A DNA stretch of 64,000 nucleotides from Rutpela maculata (taxonomy: Eukaryota > Arthropoda > Insecta > Coleoptera > Cerambycidae). The position numbers and the translations under genes are program-made. Shown here in pieces: positions 55,230 to 64,000 of this stretch. The notes below the pieces were generated by a model, which was not told the DNA's origin, did not search any database, and worked only from the letters and a program-made list of their open reading frames with translations. Position 1 is the stretch's first letter. Each line of letters starts with the position of its first letter. Location: the NCBI GenBank assembly GCA_936432065.2, contig OW386293.2:19728234-19792233 (forward strand), in the 5' to 3' direction.

Positions 55230-57830
55230 ATGATTACATAACTTTGAAAACTTTCTTGAGATATTTGAAAATATTGTGTTAAATCAGTATAATGTTTTTA
55301 TTTTAGGAGACTTCAACATTCCAAACTTTAATAACCTACTAGGACACCATACTAAATGTCAGAAAATACAAAATTTTCTTAATTTAAGTAACTTAAAACA
55401 GTTAAATAACGTTTGCAACCGTAGGGGCAACTTATTGGATCTAGTTATTAGTAACTTAAGTTGTGAAGTACATCGAGACTCCGCTTATCAGTGAACATCT
55501 ACATCACCCCTCGCTACGGATCAACGCCTCAGTTACTGATAATCACATTAATTTCTCCAATAATAATGATGGTATTAAAAATTTAATTTGCCTAAGGCAA
55601 ATTATCCTAACTGGCTGGAATTTCCTTAATCCATGTACCGACGTTAATCTAGCATGTGAAATGTTCTATAACAAACTAACCAGCTTTTGTTAACTTTAAG
55701 CGTAAATATCCATCCTGGTATACCCCTGATATAATCAATAATATCAAACTAAAAAGCTATTACCACAAAAAATACAAACAAACAAAATTAGCTAAGTATT
55801 TAGACCGATTTAAAAGATCAAGGTCATCAGTTAAATCAGTAACTTATACATTATACCTTGAAAATGTTGAAAATAACAAAAAACCATTCCAGATACTTTT
55901 GGACCTACATTCACTCAAAAAAAAAACGACAAACCAGAATACCAGGTAAAGTTGTTAACATCGACGTAGTTTTCGAAGCTCCTGAATCCATTGTTGACGG
56001 ATTTAGTGATTATTTTAGCAGTGTCTACTCATCTTCAACTAGTCTAGATACTGATACCGAACTCAATTGTCTTAACTATTTAGCTACACTTAATATCAGC
56101 GAATTTACTGAAAGGGACTTACTGAATTCAGCCAATAAGTTAAAAAACAAAAATGGGATTGTAGATATGCCTTTGTAACTCCTCTATTAATTATTTTCAA
56201 TCTCATTCTTAAAACTTCTGCCTTTCCTGATACGTGGAAAATTGCGAGAGTATGTCCGATACTTAAATCCGGCGATCCCTTTCAAATGATCAATTATAGG
56301 CCCATTTCTATTTTTTGTAATTTTGCAAAACTTTTGGAGATACCACTCTATAGTCATATTTATCCTGCGGTAAAAAACCTAATTCCACCGCACCAGCATG
56401 GATTTATGAAGAGCCGCTCCACTGTAACAAATTTAGCAGTATTCTCCCAATACGTGGCTTCCGTACTTGATAATCATGGACAGATTGACGTTATATGCAC
56501 CGACTTCGCCAAAACTTTCGATCGCATAGACCACGGAATAATTTTGATCAAGTTAAATAACTTTGGATTTGATGAAACTCTTATAGCACTTATTAGGCCC
56601 TACTTAACCAACAGAATTCAGTATGTATCTTACAACGGGTTTGATTCTAAAAAAATTCATTGCTAACTCTGGTGTACCCCAAGGATCAAATCTTAGTCCC
56701 TTACAATTCCTGTTTTCATTAATGATTTGGCACAGATTATTGATTGTGCTATTTGCTGATGATCTCAAAATTTACCATGCTGTAAAGAATATTGAAGATT
56801 GTATATTTATTCAAAGCCAGTTGATAAAGATTAAAGAAAATAATTTCCAATTAAACATTCAAAAATGCAAAATCCTAACTTTTACACTAAAGAGACACTA
56901 CACAGAATTCACTTATCAATTTGAGTCCACAGACCTAAGCCGGTGTGAAACCATAAAATATCTTGGTATAGTATTTGATCTAAAAATGCTATTTAATGAA
57001 CATATCAATCAGTATACAACTTCTGCACTAAAAATGTTAGGCTTTATAATTCAAAACTGTCGTAATTTTCACGAAACCATTACGTTAAAAACACTTTATT
57101 TTTCTTATGTGAGAAATAAATTAAAATACGGTTCCTTGATTTGGTATCCATTTTATAATGCACAAGAATTGGCTGTAGAAAATGTTCAGAGGAAATTTCT
57201 CAAGTTCTTACAATACAAAGTCTCAGGAGTATTTCCTATAAGAGGCTATGATCAACATCTGTTGTTAAATTCCTTGAATGTTCAATCGCTACATCTGAGA
57301 AGGATGTTATCTTCAATAAGTTTCATCCACAAGCTATTGCATAATAAAATTGATTGCATTAGTCTTGTCAATCAAATTTCATTTCGAGTTCCGCGATTTC
57401 ATGCAAGAGTTTCGACTACTTTTCACTTACCTGTAGCCAGAACCAATATATTGTTACGGTCACCTATATACACAATGTGCAATAATGTGAATAATGTTTT
57501 TATGATCTGCGATATATATCACACAACAAATTAAAAGAAATATCCAAAATGGTTGCAGATCATGGAAATTTCATTTAACTACTGAAAATTTCATTTAACT
57601 ACTGAATCTTATTTAACTAACTTGCTTATATAACTTAATTATCTAATTCTATTTGATAATTTTTTAACTTTAACATAGGTTACTTTAGCTTAGTTTAATA
57701 TTACTTATTAATTTTGTCCTGTAAATTTTCGTGACCTTTGACCTTCTGTAACTTTTGTAGCCGTCCAGTTGGCTTTGTGGACTTTTGAGAAATTATTTTT
57801 GATGCCAAAATAAAGAGAATCCCGTTGGAA
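55230..57830 (+). mobile_element. LINE with endonuclease end, RT and 3' UTR
   Basis: Coding similarity starts near 55234 and ends at 57534. A 3' region of about 290 bp follows with a 20-bp tandem duplication (GAAAATTTCATTTAACTACT, near 57566-57606) and CCAAAATAAAGAG at about 57808, which could be the poly(A) signal. 5' truncated within the endonuclease. Upstream are GGACGGACGGACAG and GGCAGGCAGGCAG simple repeats at 55160-55207. Confidence 0.65.
55234..57534 (+). pseudogene. LINE ORF2 (endonuclease end to RT C-terminus), decayed
   Basis: In order: YNVFILGDFNIPNFNN (endonuclease GDFN box, 55290-55335), RGNLLDLVISNLSC, a frameshift near 55485, LISEHLHHPSLRI (SDH-like box decayed), WNFLNPCTDVNLACEMFY, a stop, then KRKYPSWYTPDIINNIKLKS, a frameshift near 55850, SRYFWTYIHSKK, KLKNKNGIVDMP and a deletion near 56170. 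After that TSAFPDTWKIARVCPILKSG, NYRPISIFCNFAKLLEI, HQHGFMKSRSTVTNLAVF and IDVICTDFAKTFDRIDHGII (Ser/Ala for Lys-Ala-Phe: AKTFD). A slip in an A7 run near 56650 precedes SGVPQGSNLSPLQFLF and VLFADDLKIYHAV (catalytic FADD). The C-terminal part is open to 57534 (NIQKCKILTF, IKYLGIVFDLKMLFNEH, VQRKFLKFLQYK). At least four frame breaks. Jockey/CR1-like. Confidence 0.82.
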
Positions 57831-57913
57831 AATCTTCAACTGAATTTTTTTAGAGGTTCATGTATAAAGTGACTGGGCTAAATGGGTATGTAATCCAGGA
57901 CCTGGCTCTAGTT

Positions 57914-60280
57914 CCTGTAGGAAACGTTGAGAAGGGAGATTTTGTTTTCAGGAATACTTAGGTGTCTTAGCAAGTATTTTTGCCTTGGGTGGACATCCAC
58001 CACTTGGTACATTTTCCCGCTATGACCTCATTAAATATGGCGGCCGTTCGATCACAAGACTGCCTATATCTCTGTTAATACTTGACCGATTTGCAAGGAA
58101 ATTGAGTTAATATGTTGTAATCACTATTTATAAGGTGAATAGTAATCCTTTATTAACAATTTTTTGTTTTATTGTTATTATTTTTTTATTAGTACAAAAA
58201 GATTCCTCGATATTTTGACTGGATAGGTTATATATTGCAACAAATTCAATACTACTGTTGGAAAAATAAGGTAATAATGATAACACCATGAAACCATGAA
58301 TAAAGTGATATTATGTTATCATAAAAATCAACATTGAACAGTGATAATATTACAAACATATTCATATTTTATCTAAAACGGATTTTTGCAAGATGAATCT
58401 CTTACACTTATAGAAGGAGCAACAGGTTAATACATTTTCTCTACAAATGCATGAGGATTTGGCACATTTTAAACAACTGCATGCCCAACAAAGTCATCGG
58501 GATATTTTTTTAAGTTCTTTTCTGGCACCAAATCATCTTCTATCACGTCAAAACCAAATTCACAGGGGTCTAAGCGAACAACCATGTCATCCATACAGTG
58601 TTGCTGAAGGTATGTGTAGAAATAAGATCTCCACAAATGTCCCCCTTAGCTCTTCTACTTGTAGGTGGCAAATCTTCAATATCTGTATTCTTTCCATGAT
58701 GATACAGCCGCAGTCTGAGTTCATCGAGAGATCTGCAAGATGACCTCTTTCGTAATAGCTGCACTAAATATTCTTCTGCAGGTTTAAAGCTTTTTTCTAT
58801 CTCATCCCAGTCATGTGATACTCCAAAGTTCTCCAAATATGCTGTAGATGCATTATTAAGAGCTGCTTTATTGGTATCAAACTTGCATAATCTGATCCAG
58901 ATAGTGCATGAATGGCTGGAAGCAAAGGACATAAGTTTTGGCCCATTTTTTGATGAATGGCATGAACAGGCAAAAGTCGCATGGAATCACCAACTCCAGT
59001 GTATACCCACATTTCTTCTACACCAATTTGATGAAGAGTAGTCTAATGAAATTATGCTAAAACCATTATGTCAGTGTCAGCACTCACAAGAACAATTTTA
59101 GTAAACCCACACTGGCATGCATGCTTTGAATGAATCAGCATTCTAAAGTCAGCTTCCTCTACTGACAAACAGTTTATTTCTGGATAATTTACTAGTTTTC
59201 CATTTTGCACAGATGTACAGTTAAATGATATCTTCTTCATCACCATAAAAGGCACTAAAGGTGTGGTTAGTATTACATGGTGTTTGAGTTAAATAATCTA
59301 TCACTCTATTGGCAATAAACTCTTGTAAGATCAGTTTGCTCCTTGATGATCCCCAGAAATGCTGAAACCGGCAATGGAACCTCTTCAGAGATGTGGGCGA
59401 TATCTATAACAATGCCCTTACCTTGCCTCTGTAATTCAGGTGCTTTCGGTGACAGCTTGTAATAACTGTCAAAAACATAATCGACTCTTCCACAGTTTTT
59501 TGTGATGCCCCGAACATATGAAGATAAAGCAGAAACTGCTCCACCAAAGGTTTTCTGTTCATTCGTCATAACTTTTCGTATGGAATTCATGACATCCACA
59601 ACATAACAAGTCTTCTCATCAGATTGAAACAGGTTAGGGTCGCTGGTGGTGGTGTTACTTTAATAATGTACTTTTTTGTGGCTTTGTCAGTAATCTTTGA
59701 TCATTAAACAGTGAACAGTTATCAAATAAATCACACCAAAAGAGCTCCTGCATGTCATATCCACGAGCTTGAGCTATTTGTATCATACGGTGAGCTGCAC
59801 TCTTGACATTTTTTTGCAAGATTTCGCTGTAGGAGGACCTGTACTTGATGTTTTGTTGCTATTAAATGCTGGTAGCATGGCTTTGTGGATGGTATTTGAT
59901 ATCCTTGCTGTTTTGTCTTCATACCATGTTTTTCGCAGTGTAGAATAGAAATCATCGCCGGTTTTAAATACGGTTAAACTCTTTTCCTCTGTATCTTGTG
60001 AAACCAGTGCTTTTGTCAGTGATTTTGTCGATTGCACCTTCCATTGGCTTTTCAGCTTCATAAAGGTAAAATTGGTATAGAAAGTGCAAGTTTTATAAAA
60101 ATCGGTCAAGTATTAACAAAGATATAAGCAGTTCTTGTGATCAAGCTGTCGCCCTCTTTGATGACGTCATAACGGATAAATGTACCAGGTGGCGGATGTC
60201 CACCCAAGTCAGAAATACTTACTAAGAGACCTACTAAGTATTCCTGAAAACAAAATCTCCCTACTCAAAATATCCTACAG
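57914..60280 (-). mobile_element. DNA element carrying a DTD-family gene between 185-bp TIRs
   Basis: The left repeat (57914-58098) reads CTGTAGGAAACGTTGAGAAG, GGAGATTTTGTTTTCAGGAA, TGGGTGGACATCCACCACTT, GGTACATTTTCCCGCTATGA, TGTTAATACTTGACCGATTT. The right repeat (60099-60280) is the reverse complement: AAATCGGTCAAGTATTAACA, TGTACCAGGTGGCGGATGTC, TTCCTGAAAACAAAATCTCC, TCCTACAG. Similarity is roughly four bases in five by eye. The only coding content between is the DTD-family gene on the minus strand, whose ends lie almost at the inner edges of the repeats. No target duplication was found. Confidence 0.65.
58390..60109 (-). pseudogene. DTD-motif uncharacterised protein, near full-length decayed copy
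   Basis: On the minus strand from 60109: KVQSTKSLTKALVSQDTEEK, FKTGDDFYSTLRKTWYEDKT, ISNTIHKAMLPAFN. After a frameshift near 59815 come IQIAQARGYDMQELFWCDLF and LLTKPQKSTLLK and a stop. Then VMNSIRKVMTNEQKTFGGAV, RVDYVFDSYYKLSPKAPELQ, QGKGIVIDIAHISEEVPLPV, a gap, YPEINCLSVEEADFRMLIHS, CGFTKIVLVSADTDIMVLA and a stop, then VYTGVGDSMRLLPVHAIHQK, LLPAIHALSGSDYAS, AEEYLVQLLRKRSSCRSLDE, LPPTSRRAKGDICGDL. A Cys-rich end, CSCLKCAKSSCICRENVLTC, follows near 58480-58420. I recognise the order from repetitive uncharacterised proteins of insects and cnidarians. EEAD and S-DTD resemble PIN/FEN-type nuclease acids (inference). Several stops and frameshifts. Confidence 0.65.
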
Positions 60281-61345
60281 CAGTAAGTACAGGTACAGCA
60301 CTAATGGTGCCCTGAGAAAATTAATACTTCCATTCGTTCTTATAATAATAACATTATGAAGAAAAGTTAAGTAAACACTAGCACACAAAGCAAATAATTT
60401 GTGGCTTGCCCTCCAGTTAGACCATTCTGAACCTGAATAAGCTGATTTAAGTGTTTCATATTTAAACAAGGCAAGTTTACAGAAGGAAAGTTGCAACGTG
60501 AGTGAGTGTCTATACTATATAATTCTATAACCGGAGGGGAACGATCCATAACATCAAAAGTTGTATCTACGAGCTGTTTCAGGTTGACGCTCGAGTTCAG
60601 TTAATATAATAGTTGTTTCTAGTTTTCGAAAGCTTGGAAACCATAACATATTGCAGTGAAATGTGTATGCTTGGAACTAAATTAATATTTTTATTTTATA
60701 ACAGTTTGACATAATGAACTTGTTATTTAAGACTTTTTTTTTATAAAGATAGGCTTTAACATACAAGGCAACATACATAACTAAATAAGGCATTTTCATC
60801 TAAAAATTGGAAAATCCTGTAAATGAAAAAAAAAAATTATTATACTTATTGCAACAATAAGAAATAATTCAGTCCTTGGTGATTACTGAATAACTGCAAT
60901 ATTTATAAAAAACATATATAAAAATAATTTGAAATCGTTGAAATATTACCATTTGCTAGTTCTATGGATTGAAAATCTTGTCTTGCCACCTCGATATTCA
61001 AAGTAGGTGGCCCACAAGTATTAATGAATTGTAGGTCAGTAGGTATCTGTTAATGATAATTTTGGGAAGATGTATTAAAAATGTTTAAAATATATGTTAT
61101 TTAACTTTTCAGAACAGAAAAATATACCTTATAAAAAATAATTTGTTTTGCGAAATAATAAAAATTACTGGCCATCAAATAGATAGAGTGACGTGGAGAA
61201 CGAAACTAACAAAACATATTTGATTGTTGATAACTGCAACAATTGTAATTTCACTAAGAGGAGGTTAAGAGTTCTATCTGACATTCCAGCGTTGTTCAGA
61301 AAACAGTTCTAGCACTTTTTGTTTCCATAACTAAGTTTGTTTTTT
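60281..61345. other. AT-rich sequence, no gene seen
   Basis: Two overlapping minus ORFs (60275-60549) have no recognisable similarity. Nothing else supported. Confidence 0.4.
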
Positions 61346-63659
61346 ATTACCATATCAACCAAAAATGGATTTCGAAAGTTGACAAACGGCGTGTACAGAC
61401 GCATCGTAAAACGCTCCCGAAATAAGTACTAAAAAATCGGTTTAAACCCCGGTAAACTTAATCAAATTTAAGCCACCGGTGGGCCAAGAAATTATGCATA
61501 ACGTGACATGTCATAATAGGAAAAAAAAGTTCATATACAATTAATAAACTGAAAATTACTATTAGTGTTTTTCAAATAGCACCAAAAATAAAGTGTAAAG
61601 CTGTGCCTTAGTTGACTGTCGACGGAAATAGGCCTATCTATATACCTAAAAGACCCTTTCAAGTGCTTTATTGCGTTAAAGAAAGCAATACATATTCAGT
61701 GTCAAAAGTGAACAACACGTGTTTATAAAGCAAAGCAATAGGTACAAACATACTAGACGTAAAAGTGAAAATAAATAAATAATAAATTTGTGTGTGCAGT
61801 GGAAAGTTTTTTAAGTGTACTAAGCCCGAAAAGAAGAGAGAATAAAAACAACAATCACAACGCCAGACGCCACAGAAAGCTAAGCTATAAACTAATTTAT
61901 TTTATTTTATTGAATTTAATTACTTTAATAACTTTATGAACTTAATCTCTATTAACCTAATATATTAACTCAAAACCTAATATACTAAATATCCTCTCAT
62001 TATTAAAGTACCACCCAAGTTTATTAAACTAAGTTTATTGATATGTTAACGACTAATGCCCCATAAAACCATTGCAGTGCTTTTTTAGGTCAAAACCCTA
62101 GCCAAATACAAAGTGTAAAAGATATAATTTTAAGGTGTCAACTGAGATAGGTTTGAGGAATAATACATATCTTGTGTGCAATTAGTGATTAATTTAGTAC
62201 ATAATCTGTATTTGTAAAAAAAACGTGTGTTTTTGTAGTGTGTTGCATATTATTTGCATTATAAATGCTGTAACAAACTGCTGAGAGGCTGATTCAAACG
62301 ACTTTCTTAGAAAATCTGAGAAGTGATTGTACGTATACATCTAAACCCTTGAAAATGTCAACCGCTGACACCATAAATTTATTGCAAGGAAATAATGGAT
62401 TAAAGCTATCAGTAAGTAAACAAATGCATCCATGAAATAGTGCAATCCAACCCCCGATACTCAAGTGGGTGCAACATCCTATGCCTGCAGAAACTCGATC
62501 AAGAATTAAGGGATCAAATAAGTGCCTATATTCTTAACTTGTATTAAATAAACACATTTTCGTACAGGTCAATAATTTCTTAATAATTTTTAATTTTTAC
62601 TTTATTTTATTTACTGGACAGTGGCGTTCTATTAGTTTACTAGTATACCGTCCCAAAACTGAATTCTTTACATTGCATAAATGGATAATAGAAATTCATA
62701 TGATTCAATTTTTCTCCCAAATGAAAAAAGAAAAATGCCGAGTATAATATTAGGAGGCTTCAATGCATATATAGGAAAAGACGACCAGATGGAGGAATAT
62801 AAAAGCATCATTGGAAAAACTCTACCACATGCATGGTTTACGCAAAAGGACACGTGCTGGAGAATCAAGCACACATATCTGATTTAACAATAACAAACAC
62901 GTGGAGCAAAAGGCAAACTTGTCTAGAAGGAAGAGAGATAAGAAAAAGGGTCAAATACGTTAAAGCAAAAAGGACAGCAGAAGTCAATACAGACCTCAAA
63001 ATTCTATGCGGAAAATTGGAAATAAAAGAAGAGAAAAGACGTAAAGGAAACAACAATACACCACAACGTCCAATGATGACAAATAGAGCCAAAAAACGTG
63101 GCAACAACAAAAACCAACAGAAGAAGCTTTTGAGAAGAGCAGAAAGGCAAGACTATTAGGAGGAAAGACAATTAAAAAGGATAGAGATGTACGCAATGAA
63201 GTACTGGGGGCATACTCAAGGAAATAAACCACCACCTCTACTGAGGCAAGCGCTAGCACTGAATATCAACAAACGAAAGACAGGGAGACTATGCTATGGC
63301 GGAGAACAACAACTGAGAGGATCGAGATCAAAAAATGAACACCACAAAGCAATCGCACGATATGTACTCTACCATAAGAAGACTCAGAATAGGCAGAATT
63401 CCAGAACCAAAAACACAAAAAAGGGAGCTAAAATTCTCCCTCACGACACAATGCGATAACGCATCTCACACATACCTACACCTCCCATCCCACATCCCTT
63501 TACCATGCGCCATGTGGCACTCGCTACTGACAACAAGCATGACATTAGTTCAACCCAGCGTGGACGTAGCAGGCCCAGCTGTATATCTGGGAGTGGCAGC
63601 AATGCCTACCACACGCTGGTAAATCAATCAATCAATCAATTACCATATCAACCAAAAAT
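61346..63659 (+). mobile_element. Internally deleted LINE (copy B) with 21-bp TSD
   Basis: Positions 61346-61366 and 63639-63659 are identical (21 bases, containing ACCATATCAACCAAAAAT), the signature of target-primed insertion. The insert (61367-63638) starts GGATTTCGAAAGTTGACAAA and ends in an ATCA simple-repeat tail (AATCAATCAATCAATCA). It has a long 5' leader of about 990 bp, a short ORF start at 62355 (MSTADTINLLQGNNGLKLS) that may be the start of ORF1, then sequence shared with copy A at 35.4-36.5 kb, endonuclease and linker remnants, and a 3' part. The RT core is missing. A clean long duplication around a deleted body indicates that the deletion derivative itself moved. Confidence 0.75.
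62681..63180 (+). pseudogene. LINE endonuclease and linker remnant, copy B
   Basis: RKMPSIILGGFNAYIGKDDQ at about 62732 parallels copy A, but the GDFN catalytic box is GGFN. LENQAHISDLTITNTWSKRQ, CLEGREIRKR, VKAKRTAEVNTDLKILCGKL, EIKEEKRRKGNNNTPQ continue in another frame to about 63159. About 20 residues present in copy A between the GKD region and HAW are missing here. RRAERQD follows and the coding similarity ends. Later ORFs at 63187-63622 are not identifiable and probably belong to the 3' untranslated region. Confidence 0.65.
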
Positions 63660-63935
63660 TCGTAATAATAACGCTACTTAAAAAAATATATATATAAAAA
63701 ATCATTTCGGTCAATTAAAGATAATAAACCGTTACTTGTGAACCTTTCCTTATTGGAGATCTAGAGACTGTTGGGCCCAACTCGAAGAGTACAACAGCAG
63801 GAAAATGCCGCTAATATACGAGGTATTTCAAATTCAATTATCTATAATTTACCATATTCAATTTGTCAGCATTAAGCTGACTGGTCCTTCGTCCTATTTA
63901 TTTCCGCGTTAATAAACAAGCATAATGCAATTACA
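63660..63935. other. AT-rich spacer, nothing seen
   Basis: No gene or repeat recognised. Confidence 0.4.
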
Positions 63936-64000
63936 GTACAGTACCTAGACCTAGAGGTTTTAACTTCGGAATAATGTCAAACGAAACGGATTTCGTTCTT
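63936..64000 (+). mobile_element. Start of a second copy of the 6.25-kb foldback family
   Basis: GTACAGTACCTAGACCTAGA, GGTTTTAACTTCGGAATAAT and ACGGATTTCGTT match the termini of the foldback element at 6252-7822. The copy is cut by the window end. Confidence 0.75.

Noticed and set aside
62355..62420. Possible host first exon: ATG, 19 codons, then a strong splice-donor-like CAGTAAGT
   Set aside because: It lies inside the interval bounded by the 21-bp target duplication, so it belongs to the LINE leader or ORF1 start, not to a host gene.
63187..63622. Two overlapping ORFs in the 3' part of LINE copy B
   Set aside because: No RT or other domain can be recognised; probably untranslated sequence.
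1..64000. CRISPR array, bacterial operon or prophage
   Set aside because: No regularly spaced identical repeats, no Shine-Dalgarno-linked ORFs, and all protein similarities are to eukaryotic transposable elements.

Overview
The window looks like gene-poor, AT-rich nuclear DNA of an arthropod, most probably an insect. I see no convincing intact host gene, no prokaryotic-style operon, no CRISPR array and no rRNA operon. Nearly every protein similarity I can read belongs to a transposable element. The mixture is one seen in large beetle or hemipteran genomes: several non-LTR retrotransposon lineages, IS630-Tc1-mariner relatives with long inverted repeats, piggyBac, hAT, a THAP-domain transposon, a gypsy-type LTR element, a 5S-rRNA-derived SINE and Helentron-like short interspersed elements. 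The organism is inferred from this mixture alone.

Layout. 0-16 kb: a C-tract-associated foldback element, two decayed mariner-like transposases (4.1-5.1 and 9.2-10.2 kb), a 1.6-kb foldback element (6.25-7.8 kb), a minus-strand reverse transcriptase remnant (10.4-11.4 kb) and the C-terminus of a restriction-like-endonuclease retrotransposon (12.5-13.3 kb). Three copies of one short Helentron-like family lie at 1.7, 7.8 and 15.1 kb. 16-23 kb: a foldback element carrying the Cys-rich tail of an uncharacterised DTD-motif protein, a second Helentron-like family, a THAP transposase fragment preceded by a TGACGTCA-rich stretch, and an internally deleted piggyBac element. 23.6-26 kb: a deleted gypsy-type element with two LTRs. 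27-35 kb: three foldback elements (one with a LINE 3' end inserted, one with a mariner C-terminus), a 225-bp palindrome and a 1.7-kb element with short terminal inverted repeats. 35-41 kb: a LINE endonuclease remnant, a Tc1-like transposase split by minisatellites, and another minus-strand RT. 42-48.5 kb: a palindromic mariner composite with a 5S-derived SINE in one arm, then a hAT element with an exact 8-bp target duplication that contains a Helentron-like copy that itself contains another foldback element. 49.8-57.8 kb: three LINE reverse transcriptase remnants. 57.9-60.3 kb: a nearly full-length decayed DTD-motif gene between 185-bp inverted repeats. 61.3-63.7 kb: an internally deleted LINE flanked by a 21-bp target duplication. 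The window ends inside a second copy of the 6.25-kb foldback family.

How the parts fit. The autonomous elements are all broken by stops, frameshifts or deletions, while many non-autonomous derivatives keep clean ends. The most unusual signal is the DTD-motif gene family. Two loci here place it between long terminal inverted repeats, which suggests that it is cargo, or the enzyme, of a DNA transposon lineage I cannot name. All calls were read by eye, so element ends are approximate unless a target duplication is stated.
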